Below, one piece after another: positions 42,677 to 51,057 of a stretch of 64,000 bases of DNA. Under the pieces are notes generated by a model, which made no database searches, was not told where the DNA came from, and worked only from the letters and a program-made list of their open reading frames with translations. Numbering within the stretch: the stretch's first letter is position 1; each line of letters begins with the position of its first letter. The stretch comes from Nonomuraea pusilla. GTDB lineage: Bacteria > Actinomycetota > Actinomycetes > Streptosporangiales > Streptosporangiaceae. The stretch is from contig NZ_FOBF01000032.1 of NCBI RefSeq assembly GCF_900109355.1, positions 19,299 through 83,298 of the forward strand, given 5' to 3'. Both the position numbers and the translations under genes were made by a program.

Positions 42677-43577
42677 AGCATGTCTTCAAAGGTCATAACC
42701 AAAGCAGGAGAGAAGCGATGGTGACCGCGGCGGTGTAGGAGGTCGCCGTCTTGTCGTAGCGAGTGGCGAGGCCCCGGAACTGCTTGAGCCGGTTGGAACA
42801 GCGTTCCACCACGTTGCGGCGTCGGTAGATGGTGCGGTCGAAGGCGGGCGGCCGTCCGCCGCGGCTGCCGCGCCGTAAGCGGCCTGCGACCTGGTCAGCC
42901 CGCTCCGGGATGGTGTGGCTGATGCCGCGCCGTCGCAGATAGGCACGGATCGCTCGGGAGCTGTAGCCCTTGTCGGCCACGACATGGTCCGGGCGAGTGC
43001 GTGTCCGTCCAGGTCCCATGCGCGGGACCTGGACGGCGGCCAGCACCCTCGGGCAGTCGGGTGCAGTCGTTGACATTGCCGGCCGTGACGATGAAGGCCA
43101 ACGGCCGGCCCTGTCCGTCGCAGGCCAGGTGGATCTTGCTGGTCAGTCCGCCACGGGATCGTCCGAGGGCGTGATCCGGCGCCGTGCGGCCCCCCCTTTT
43201 CGGGCTCCGGCCGCGTGCTGGTGCGCCCGCACGATGGTGGAGTCCGCCGCGATCAGCCAGTCGATGTCACCAGCCGCGTCCGCGCGGGCCTGCACGGCCC
43301 GCAACATCGCGGTGAAGGTGCCGTCCAGCGCCCAGCGGCGGAAGCGGGTGTACAGCGACTGCCAGGAGCCATACCGTTCGGGCACGTCCCGCCAGGCACT
43401 ACCTGTACGGATCTTCCACACGATGCCGTTCAGCACCCGCCGGTCGTCCTCTCGTGGACGCCCCATCCGCCCGGCCGGGAGCAACCCCTTCAGGATCTCC
43501 CACTCTTGGTCGGTCAGCTCATGACGGCGAATCACCCCGCCATGATGGCGCATCCTAGATCACTTTGAAGACAGTTC
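42676..43577 (-). mobile_element. IS5-family element, inactivated
   Basis: About 0.9 kb. Both ends share TGTCTTCAAAG as an inverted repeat (left about 42680-42690, right 43564-43574), and CTA(G) flanks both sides (42673 and 43578), consistent with the short TA/TNA-type duplication of IS427/IS1031 relatives. It contains one split transposase on the minus strand. Confidence 0.8.
42693..43553 (-). pseudogene. IS5-family transposase, frameshift-split plus one extra base
   Basis: Part 1 (43553 leftwards) encodes the N-terminus: HELTDQEWEILKGLLPAGRM, then RTGSAWRDVPERYGSWQSLY and WLIAADSTIVRAHQHAAGAR. An A4G7 run (minus strand, 43200-43190) then shifts to the frame of DHALGRSRGGLTSKIHLACD; such runs permit programmed frameshifting in IS427-type elements. 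A second shift occurs near 43058, where GAGGGTGCTGG carries one G more than needed for the LPEVLAAVQV reading. Part 3 ends YDKTATSYTAAVTIASLLLW. The first shift may be natural; the second should kill the enzyme. Confidence 0.82.
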
Positions 43578-43615
43578 CTAGGGACACGTTCGGGAGGAGG
43601 AGGCCACTCCGGAGG

Positions 43616-43643
43616 TGTCCGTTAGGGGAACCTCAACCGGACA
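43616..43643. promoter_or_regulatory. 28-bp imperfect palindrome, candidate res crossover site
   Basis: TGTCCGTTAG...AACCGGACA forms an imperfect palindrome exactly 28 bp long, the length of resolvase subsite I. Each half begins TGTCCG(t/g)T, resembling the TGTC-headed half-sites of Tn3-family resolvases. A further TGTCCGATGG half-site begins at 43727. It lies 118 bp upstream of a serine recombinase gene, as res sites usually do. Confidence 0.5.
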
Positions 43644-43760
43644 CCAGCACGCGCAGCAGCGGAGATCACGAAAGCACAGCTCGACAAGCCGCTCCCGCGT
43701 CTCAGATAGGTGGTCCGCGGAACTGTCCGATGGTGGGGGGCTGAACGGTACGGTGGGCGG

Positions 43761-44340
43761 GTGGGAGAACTCGTCGGCTACGCCAGATGCTCGACCGTCG
43801 CCCAAGACCTCACCGCCCAGCGCGAGATCCTCACCGGCCTCGGCGTCGCCGACGACCGGATCTACCTCGACTAGGGCCTGACCGGAACCAACCCGGGCCC
43901 GGCCCGGCCTCGACCAGGCCCTGGCGGCCGTCCGCTCCGGCGACACCCTGGTCGTCCCGAAACTCGACCGGCTCGCCCGATCCGTGCCCGACGCCCGAGA
44001 CCTGGCGACACCCTGGTCGCCCGTGGTGTGCGTCTCTCCCTGGGCGGCAGCATCTACGATCCCGGCGACCCGATGTCCAAGATGTTCTTCAACATGCTGG
44101 CGTCTTCGCCGAGTTCGAAGCCGACCTGCTCAAGATGCGCACCCGTGAGGGCATGGCCATCGCCCGCTCCCGTGGCAGGCTCAAGGGCCGGCAGCCCAAG
44201 CTCACCCACCGGCAACAGGCCGAACTCCTCCGGATGCACGTACCGGCGAGTACACCATCGCCGAGCTCATGGAGGTCTTCTCCGTCGGTCGCGCCACCGT
44301 CTACCGAGTGCTGGAGCGGATGCGGAGCACGAGCAGATGA
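43761..44340 (+). pseudogene. Serine recombinase (resolvase) with internal stop and frameshifts
   Basis: From GTG 43761 the frame reads VGELVGYARCSTVAQDLTAQ, containing the catalytic Ser in ARCST, to DDRIYLD, then hits TAG at 43873 where relatives have a His or similar. Other frames then provide SGDTLVVPKLDRLARSVPDA, FAEFEADLLKMRTREGMAIA and the C-terminal HTH (YTIAELMEVFSVGRATVYRV). At least three lesions are needed to explain it. The final TGA overlaps the next gene's ATG (44337-44340). Confidence 0.82.
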
Positions 44341-44954
44341 GCTTCGGCAACTTCGCCCGCAAGGTGCGCGACCCCGCCCTGCCCCACCAGCGGCGGGTAT
44401 CTGCGCTTCGCTCGTGCGTACAGCTCTATCGGCCGATCGGCTTCGAGGCGACCCTGAGTTTCCTGCACGCCAAAGCCGGGCCGTACCGCACCGATGAGGC
44501 CGCCCTGCTGCGGGCCCTGGCGATGCTGGAGACCAGCCGCTCGGCCTGGCAGGAGGCCAAGCACATCTACGCGGCCGCCCGACGAGAGGCCAAGCAACGC
44601 GGTCAGCGAAGCCCCTACCCCTACGACATCAATCCGTACACCCCGATGCACTGGTATGGAGCGCGCCGGGAGGCAGCATTGCATGCCGTGTTCTTCTGGC
44701 ACCGGCGACGGCTGGCGATCCTGCTCACCGATGACGACAAGCCCGCACACAACCTTCGTGCATGCGTGCAGGCATGCCTCGATACGGACGGTCATCTACC
44801 CCCCGGGCAACGTCGGCTGCTGGTCGACTGTACCGACCAGTTCGATGCCCGTCTCCAACCCGCGCTCTACCGCGACGACCCGGTGGAATATCTCCGCACT
44901 CGCGACCTGGTGACCGTGGCCCGCCACCTTCAGGTAGCTACGTCGCCTCTGTAG
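44337..44954 (+). CDS. Hypothetical protein coupled to the resolvase
   Basis: A 205-residue helical protein beginning MSFGNFARKVRDPALPHQRR at an ATGA overlap with the resolvase stop. Visible features: ALLRALAMLETSRSAWQEAK (helical), a basic AARREAKQRGQR stretch, DINPYTPMHWYGARREAALH, and a C-terminal DDPVEYLRTRDLVTVARHLQ. It is uninterrupted although the recombinase before it is broken. I recognise no family. The coupling suggests it once worked with, or was mobilised by, the recombinase. Confidence 0.6.
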   Translation: MSFGNFARKVRDPALPHQRRVSALRSCVQLYRPIGFEATLSFLHAKAGPYRTDEAALLRALAMLETSRSAWQEAKHIYAAARREAKQRGQRSPYPYDINPYTPMHWYGARREAALHAVFFWHRRRLAILLTDDDKPAHNLRACVQACLDTDGHLPPGQRRLLVDCTDQFDARLQPALYRDDPVEYLRTRDLVTVARHLQVATSPL

Positions 44955-45154
44955 TGCTGCCCATCTGACCAGCGATGCGCGACCCGAGGGAGGGCCCACT
45001 TGCACGAAGCCGCGCTCCCTCGGGCCCGCTGGTCAAGCGCCTCCATGCTCGACGGCGACAGGCTGCCCGGCCGGGTGTGCACACGACTTCAGACATCCGT
45101 GCAGAGGGCTTCGGAAATCGACACCCTTCACGAACCGCCGACAGCCCGCCGGAG

Positions 45155-45217
45155 TGTCGGAAAACGCGTTGCGAAGTCAGAGTGTTCATCAACTCTCGCA
45201 ACACCGTTTTCTCTACA
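45155..45217. promoter_or_regulatory. Long inverted repeat upstream of the second resolvase
   Basis: GAAAACGCGTTGCGA on the left (45160-45174) and its near-complement TCGCAACACCGTTTTC on the right (45196-45211) pair over about 15 bp with one bulge, spacer 21 nt; the outer ends begin TGTCGG and end CTACA. It sits 20 bp before the recombinase start. Candidate recombinase-binding (res-like) or autoregulatory site. Confidence 0.5.
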
Positions 45218-45237
45218 CTTCCGAGATACGACGCTCC

Positions 45238-45783
45238 GTGACGACTCGGCCCTCCGCGGTGATCGGCCAGGCCGCCGCCGACCTCCTTGGCGCCGAACCT
45301 ACAGTCCTCACCGGGGCGCTCGTCGGCTACGCCCGGGTCTCCACCCGTGATCAGCGCCTCGACCGACAGATCCGCGCGCTCGAAGCCGCCGGTTGCATCC
45401 GCATCTTCGCCGACAAGCTGAGCGGCAAGAACACCGACCGTGAAGAGCTCACCGAGGCCCTGGACTACCTACGGCCCGGCGACACCCTCGTCGTCCCCTC
45501 GCTCGACCGGCTCGCCCGCTCCCTGGCCGACCTCGTCACGATCGTCGCCGATCTGCGCCGCCGCGGCGTCGGCTTCCGGTCCCTGAAGGAAGCCCTCGAC
45601 ACCACTCGCCACGGGCCGCTCTGCCGTCGGACAGCCGACAGTGCGAGCCGAGCTGGAGAATGGCGGCTGATTCCCGAGGTCAGCGCCTACCCGGCGGCTG
45701 ATGGCGCGTTGGTTGACGGCATCCCACCCCGGACGCCGCCGGCGCGCAGACCGTCACCTCGTGATCAGCGGGGAGTGTGGTGA
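45238..45783 (+). pseudogene. Serine recombinase truncated after the catalytic domain
   Basis: From GTG 45238 the protein has the resolvase catalytic domain: LVGYARVSTRDQRLDRQIRA (catalytic Ser), FADKLSGKNTDREELTEALD, GDTLVVPSLDRLARSLADLV and GVGFRSLKEALDTTR. Relatives then continue with GGRLVFHVFAALAEFER and an HTH; here the sequence changes to an unrelated Pro/Arg-rich tail that ends at 45781-45783. The long helix E and DNA-binding domain are missing, so it should be inactive alone. Confidence 0.78.
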
Positions 45784-45803
45784 TCCATGCTCGGTCATGG
45801 AGC

Positions 45804-45835
45804 GGCCCCGAGGCATCGCCTGATGCCTCGGGGCC
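45804..45835. terminator. Strong bidirectional hairpin terminator
   Basis: GGCCCCGAGGCATC and GATGCCTCGGGGCC are perfect 14-bp arms around a 4-nt loop GCCT. It lies between the convergent ends of the recombinase (45783) and the giant glycosidase gene (45966), closing both units. There is no T-run, as is common for actinomycete terminators. Confidence 0.85.
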
Positions 45836-45965
45836 ACCGGAGTCATGCCTCCTTCACGGTCACGGCCCACCGGTGATCTTCAAGTACCGTCGCAGCCCGA
45901 AGGCGGCCGCGCTCCGGACACCGTGGGTTCCTGGTTGACGGCGCATCGTTCGCTACCGCTCGCGA

Positions 45966-48900
45966 CTACCGATCCGTGACGTTGACGACAGCCGTCGCCT
46001 TGACGGACGTCCCCGTTACGGCACCGCGGACGGTGAACCATCCGCTCTTGGCCACCATGTCCGAGGTGACCGGTTCCCAGGTCACATCGACGGATCCGGT
46101 CGTGCCGTCACTGTAGACGGCCTCGGTCTGCGCAGGCAGAGTCGGAAGCGTGCCGATCGTCGTGTCGACGGCGACCGACCTGAAATCCACGACGGACTTC
46201 TGTTTCTGCGCCTCGAACACGCCGAACTCGGCCAGTCCGCACTCCGCACCGCTCGGATTGCCGTAGGCGTTGTCGGGATCGATGGTGAACTTCAGCCAGG
46301 TGGTCTTGACCGGGGTATCGAACCTCACGATGTTGTCCGGCTGACCGTCCCACTTGATGCCGGTCACCTTCTTGCTGCCGCCCTCCCATTCCAGCACGCC
46401 TTCCACGATCTGGTTGACGGCGGCGCCGCGGTCGACCAGGTTGACGTGGTCGATCTCCACCGGGGACGGGAACTGAAGTTTGATCCACGGGCTGCGGTCC
46501 GCCTGCTTCGCCGCCCAGGACGTCGTCTTGTTGCCGTCCGTCGCCTTGGTTCCCAGATAGCGGTCGTCCTGGGTGTCGCCATCCGGGACACCGTTTCGGT
46601 CGCGAACCGAGGACACCGTGACCGTGGCCGAGCCCGCGATGTCATCGCCTTGGACCGTGATCGTCGCGGTGTTCGACTCGACCGCCACGCCGTCCAGCGT
46701 CACGACTGCCTTTGCCGTCGCCTGGAACCGGTCGGCGATCGGCTGTCTCAGGACGATGGTGTTGCTGCCCGGTACGACTGCCAGTCTGCTGTCGCTGAAC
46801 ACGTACTCGGTCTTCGCCTTCGACAGGTTCGCCTTCTCGCCGGTGTTCAGAGTTCCCTCGATCGTGCCGACGACCGGTTGGTTCTCCTTGATGGAGCCGC
46901 CGCTCAGCGCGAGCTTCACCTGCTTCAGGAAAACGGGGAACGAGATGCGTCCGTCCGCGTCGACGTCGACGTAGAAGTGGTCGTCGGCCCGGTAGCCGCC
47001 CAGCTCCGCGGTGACGTTGATGCGTGCCCTTCCTGACTCCTTCGACGACAGCACCTTGTCCGCGCCGACGGCCACCACGGACGGGCTGTCGCTGGTGATC
47101 GCGACGTCCGCGTCTTTCAGGTCGACAGGCGTGCCGAGGAAGGAGTATCCCTTGACATCGACCGTCGCCGTCCGGCTGTCCGCACCGGCTTTCGGCTGTA
47201 GTTCGAGACTGCCCAGCGCGGTCAGATCTCTCAGCGAGAGCACCCGGACTTCCAGCACGTCGATCGGGCTGCCGTCCTGGCCGCCGCCGGGGAAGGAGAC
47301 CCTGACGTAACGTGCCTGCACGCTGGGCCGGCCAGGATCGACCGGATAGTTGTAGTACAGGCCTTCCTGTTCCCACGCGTACAACGTCGTGTCGCTGCGC
47401 GGAACCGCCAGCGTGTTCCTCGATGTCGGCAGCCCGGCGCCGGACGTGGTGTTCGTCTCGTTGCCGGTGGTCCACTGCGAGCCGTCGGCGCTGTACTCGA
47501 TCTTCACCTTCTTCGGCACGTTGTAGTAGGTGACGTTGTCGGCGTTCGGCATGTGGTGGTTGAAGAAGACGTTGACCCGCGAGAGGTCCTGCATCTTGCC
47601 CAGATCGTAGGTGATGCTCGGATTCTCGTCGCCCGCCGGCGCCGACCACTTCGCGAGATTGCCGCCGGTCGTGTCATTGATCGTTCCGTCGGACAGCAGA
47701 CCGGCGTGCTCGCTGTCGGTCGTCACCTTCGGCGTCGTTCCGGACGCCACGTTCATGTCAGGAAGCAGTGTGATGTAGTTCCGCGTGGAGGTATAGGTCT
47801 TCCCGTCCACCGTGATGTCTGCCCAGTAGGTGTACATCGTGGGGGTGGCGACCTTGCGGGTGAACCGCATCGTGTCGCCTGTGACGACGAACGGTGACTG
47901 GTCGGCCGGCACCTCGGTGACGATGATCTTACCCGCGGCGTTGTCACGCCTGCCGTCGACCGTCGCGTAGTGATACTTGATCTGCGAGGCGTCGAGAATG
48001 TCGACTTCGCCGCCTTTTCGGGTGTAGCCCTTGAACGTCACCGGAATGTCGTTGTCGGTGGCGAACTGCCCCCAGAACAGCGCGCCGTCGGTGAGCATGT
48101 TCACGCCGACGAGTGGAAGCGCGGCCGAGATGGCGTGGTCTCGCACCTTGACCGGGTAGGTGTCGGTCATGACCTGAGGAGGGTTCACACCGTCGTCGTA
48201 GGTCGCCGTCACGGTGATGGTGGCGGTACCGTCGCCGTGGGCCTTGACCTGGCCCGTTGCCGCCGCCACGGTGGCGACCCGCACATCGCTGCTCGTGAAC
48301 TTGAGCTTGGCCGGTGCGAGGACGTTGGTGTAGCCGTTCATGTAGCTCTCGGCCCGCAGTCGCAGGGTGTTCGGCGCGGTCTGGCTGCTGAAGAGCTTGA
48401 CACTCGTCATCTTGTAGTTTCTGACCGGGCTCTTGGTCCGAATCTTGATGATGGTGTCAATGGGGTCAGCTGTGACACCGGACGTGTCGATCGAGATGTA
48501 GTACTTGCCGTTCTCCTTCTCTGTCGTGAACGGCAGAGAGCTGCCCTTGTTCAGCCACTGGACCTGGTCTACCGGATGGTCGAAGGGGCCGATGTGGCTC
48601 ATCAGCGCCTGGCCGGCGAATCCCGCCTTCGCCACGCCCGCGATCTGATTCTTGATCATGTGCATGTAGACGTACTGGTCGCGGGACATGGCGTAGCCCC
48701 AGTCGGGCCCCTGTCCATGAGCGATCGCCTTCTGCGGGTCGGTGTGCCAGCCGGGCTTCGGGGTGTAGGCCATGGTGTACGGCATGGTCCCGTACATCGA
48801 CTCCCGAAGATCGGGTCCGGGCCCGTTGTCCATCCACTTCACGATCGACGTCCGCATGTCCGACAGTTGCTGCGAGGAGATCGGCACCATCGAGAAGATG

Positions 48901-50825
48901 TTGGTGTTGTCGAGGTTGCTGCTGAGGTTGTCCATGCCACGGGTCACGGTGATGGAGGAGTCGTAGTTCATGACATAGCCGTGGCCGTACTGGTTGATCA
49001 GTTCTTTCGTGGCTTCGACCCAGTTGTCGCGTTCGTTGCCCTTGGCGTACTGCGTCCAGATGTCGAGTGCCGTCGTGTACGGGTCGTTCCATTCCTCATG
49101 TGCGACCTTTCTGGCTTGCGGCAGGATCCCGGCATGCCAGCCACCCTCGTTGTACGGTTCGCTGTTCCAGAACGGACGCTCGTGAAGGGTGATGTCCTGG
49201 TCGCCGGTCTGCGCGTTGGGGTTCGCATCGATCAGCACCCGGTCGTTGTAGTTGCGCGCGGAGCTCCAGGCGACGTCGGGATTGGAATAGCTCTCCGGGC
49301 CGCCGTCGGCGAAGAGGTACCACGGGTCGTATTTCGCGACCAGGCCTTGGATGTCGCTTTCGAGGATCTCGGATCCCTCGTAGAGCGAAGACACGTAGAC
49401 GCCGAACTTCAACCCGTACCGCTCGGCGGCTTGTTTGGCCTGCAGCACGCGGTCCCTGACGTGCCAGCTGCCGTCCGCGGCCTGGAACAGGGCGTTGTAC
49501 TTGTACTGCTTGTTGGTGTTGTTCGGGGTGAGGTTGGCGTTCGGCGACGGCCAGTAGTAGATGGTGTTCTGCAGGCTCTCGGTCGAGAGCAGGGTCATGC
49601 CCATCTCTTTGGCCGTCTGTGCCCACTCGTCATAGTTGAAGTTCGGGTCGTACAGGTTCGGCATCGTGCCGGTGGTGTGCGACAGAGCCGACATCTTGCC
49701 TTCGATGAACCAGTCGACCGGGTTCTTCTTGACCGTCATGGTGTACGGCTTCGTGGTCGTGGAACCACGGGCATCGGTCACCTTCACGGTGAAGGCGTAG
49801 TCCTTCTGCGATGCGCCGTGGGCGCCGTCCGAGACCGTGCCGTCGATGTGGCCGTCCGGCGCCAGCGTCAGGCCGGGGGGCAACTGGCCGTCGGCGAGCG
49901 TCCAGGAGTAGCCGGGACTGCCACCGGCCGCTTGAAAGGCGAAGGGAGACGCCTGCGGAGCGATGCTCGACGTGTTCCGGGTGCCGTCGATCTTGGCCAC
50001 CATGCCGACGTACGGGTTCTCGTCGTAGGCGTACGGCAGGGTGTTGGACGGGTAGTCGTTCGCCGGGACATCCGCGTTGCGCGCGTCGAACGCGTGCCGG
50101 TCGATGCTCAGCCCCTGGGTGACGACGGTGAGCTGATCGCCGGCCGCGTTCGGCCCGGTGACCGAGTACGTCAGCCCGGGAACGACGTCACCCGCGCCGT
50201 CGCAGAGCCTCGTGTAGAAACCGAGGAAGTTCTTGTTGGCGCCGGTGTTCTTGTGCTGGATCTCGATGAGAAGCTTGTTCCAGCCCTGCTTCAGCTGGAT
50301 CGGATATCTCGTGCCGTCCTTGCTCACCCGATTCGCGACGCGGTCCTGCCGCCCAGCCGGAGCGTCGTTGGCGAACAGCCGGTACAGCCCCGATCCGCCC
50401 ACCTGCCACTGAACGGTTTGCGCGGCCGGGCTGTAGACGTAGCTCGCGGCCACAACCCACTTGCCGGCTGTCGACTGCCCCTGCTTGACGTCGAAATAGC
50501 CCATCAGGTCGTTGTAGTCGTCGTAGTTCCGGTTGAAGATGCGATCGTCGAAGTACTGCCAGGTGGATGTCTCCTTGTTCGCCGGATCGACCAGGGACGT
50601 GCCCAGGGCGGGGACGACGGGAGCAGGAGACTGCTCGACCACGGGATCGGTGTACGGGCCGGACACCGCCCACTGATTCAGGTACGGCGCGGTCCCTCTC
50701 GTCTGCGCCGCACGGGCCTGTGGCCCGGTGAGAACGCTGCCGGCCGCCGCAAGCGCGAGTACCGTCGTGGTTGCGACGAGGCGGGACCGGATCTTTCGTA
50801 ATCTCTTCACGCTGCCTTCTTGCAT
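45966..50825 (-). CDS. Giant secreted GH29-like multidomain glycosidase 1
   Basis: A 1619-residue exported protein, last gene of the Cluster C operon. Order: Sec signal (1-40, ending ARA-AQT); beta-rich N-terminal module (45-230, WQYFDDRIFNRNYDDYNDLM); Ig-like putative domain (285-365, SPGYSWTLADGQLPPGLTL); a GH29-like barrel (370-about 790); a bacterial Ig-like module (KLKFTSSDVRVATVAAATGQ); F5/8-type (CBM32-like) module near residues 1035-1190 (MQDLSRVNVFFNHHM...); more Ig-like modules; a second F5/8-type domain and a C-terminal VYSDGTTGSVDVTWEP domain. In the barrel, His383 (LSHTTG) and Asp507 (YLFADGG) match the GH29 substrate His and nucleophile; the double His of GH29 is not evident. 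The fucosidase label is therefore provisional. No membrane or sortase anchor seen. Confidence 0.8.
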   Translation of the reverse strand: MQEGSVKRLRKIRSRLVATTTVLALAAAGSVLTGPQARAAQTRGTAPYLNQWAVSGPYTDPVVEQSPAPVVPALGTSLVDPANKETSTWQYFDDRIFNRNYDDYNDLMGYFDVKQGQSTAGKWVVAASYVYSPAAQTVQWQVGGSGLYRLFANDAPAGRQDRVANRVSKDGTRYPIQLKQGWNKLLIEIQHKNTGANKNFLGFYTRLCDGAGDVVPGLTYSVTGPNAAGDQLTVVTQGLSIDRHAFDARNADVPANDYPSNTLPYAYDENPYVGMVAKIDGTRNTSSIAPQASPFAFQAAGGSPGYSWTLADGQLPPGLTLAPDGHIDGTVSDGAHGASQKDYAFTVKVTDARGSTTTKPYTMTVKKNPVDWFIEGKMSALSHTTGTMPNLYDPNFNYDEWAQTAKEMGMTLLSTESLQNTIYYWPSPNANLTPNNTNKQYKYNALFQAADGSWHVRDRVLQAKQAAERYGLKFGVYVSSLYEGSEILESDIQGLVAKYDPWYLFADGGPESYSNPDVAWSSARNYNDRVLIDANPNAQTGDQDITLHERPFWNSEPYNEGGWHAGILPQARKVAHEEWNDPYTTALDIWTQYAKGNERDNWVEATKELINQYGHGYVMNYDSSITVTRGMDNLSSNLDNTNIFSMVPISSQQLSDMRTSIVKWMDNGPGPDLRESMYGTMPYTMAYTPKPGWHTDPQKAIAHGQGPDWGYAMSRDQYVYMHMIKNQIAGVAKAGFAGQALMSHIGPFDHPVDQVQWLNKGSSLPFTTEKENGKYYISIDTSGVTADPIDTIIKIRTKSPVRNYKMTSVKLFSSQTAPNTLRLRAESYMNGYTNVLAPAKLKFTSSDVRVATVAAATGQVKAHGDGTATITVTATYDDGVNPPQVMTDTYPVKVRDHAISAALPLVGVNMLTDGALFWGQFATDNDIPVTFKGYTRKGGEVDILDASQIKYHYATVDGRRDNAAGKIIVTEVPADQSPFVVTGDTMRFTRKVATPTMYTYWADITVDGKTYTSTRNYITLLPDMNVASGTTPKVTTDSEHAGLLSDGTINDTTGGNLAKWSAPAGDENPSITYDLGKMQDLSRVNVFFNHHMPNADNVTYYNVPKKVKIEYSADGSQWTTGNETNTTSGAGLPTSRNTLAVPRSDTTLYAWEQEGLYYNYPVDPGRPSVQARYVRVSFPGGGQDGSPIDVLEVRVLSLRDLTALGSLELQPKAGADSRTATVDVKGYSFLGTPVDLKDADVAITSDSPSVVAVGADKVLSSKESGRARINVTAELGGYRADDHFYVDVDADGRISFPVFLKQVKLALSGGSIKENQPVVGTIEGTLNTGEKANLSKAKTEYVFSDSRLAVVPGSNTIVLRQPIADRFQATAKAVVTLDGVAVESNTATITVQGDDIAGSATVTVSSVRDRNGVPDGDTQDDRYLGTKATDGNKTTSWAAKQADRSPWIKLQFPSPVEIDHVNLVDRGAAVNQIVEGVLEWEGGSKKVTGIKWDGQPDNIVRFDTPVKTTWLKFTIDPDNAYGNPSGAECGLAEFGVFEAQKQKSVVDFRSVAVDTTIGTLPTLPAQTEAVYSDGTTGSVDVTWEPVTSDMVAKSGWFTVRGAVTGTSVKATAVVNVTDR

Positions 50826-51057
50826 TTGTCGAGATATCTGATGCCCGGCCGTTGAGGACAGGCGAAGAGGCGAGCCCGAGGACTGGTCATGACATCGACG
50901 CCGACACCGCGCCGTCGTCCTGTCCGAAGCGAGATCGCCGGACGGAACCGCCGAGGAAGCACGCCGCCGGCCGTCTGAACCGGCGGCGATCGGGGCCGCA
51001 TGCCGACGAGGAGGTCATCACGGTCGGTTGTTCATGCCGGGATGACCTCCCGTCCCG

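Noticed and set aside
47970..50801. A 943-residue plus-strand open frame opposite the giant GH29-like gene
   Set aside because: It is the antisense shadow of a clear minus-strand gene; its composition (Arg, Val, His, Gly) is that of a high-GC complementary frame and no domain is visible.
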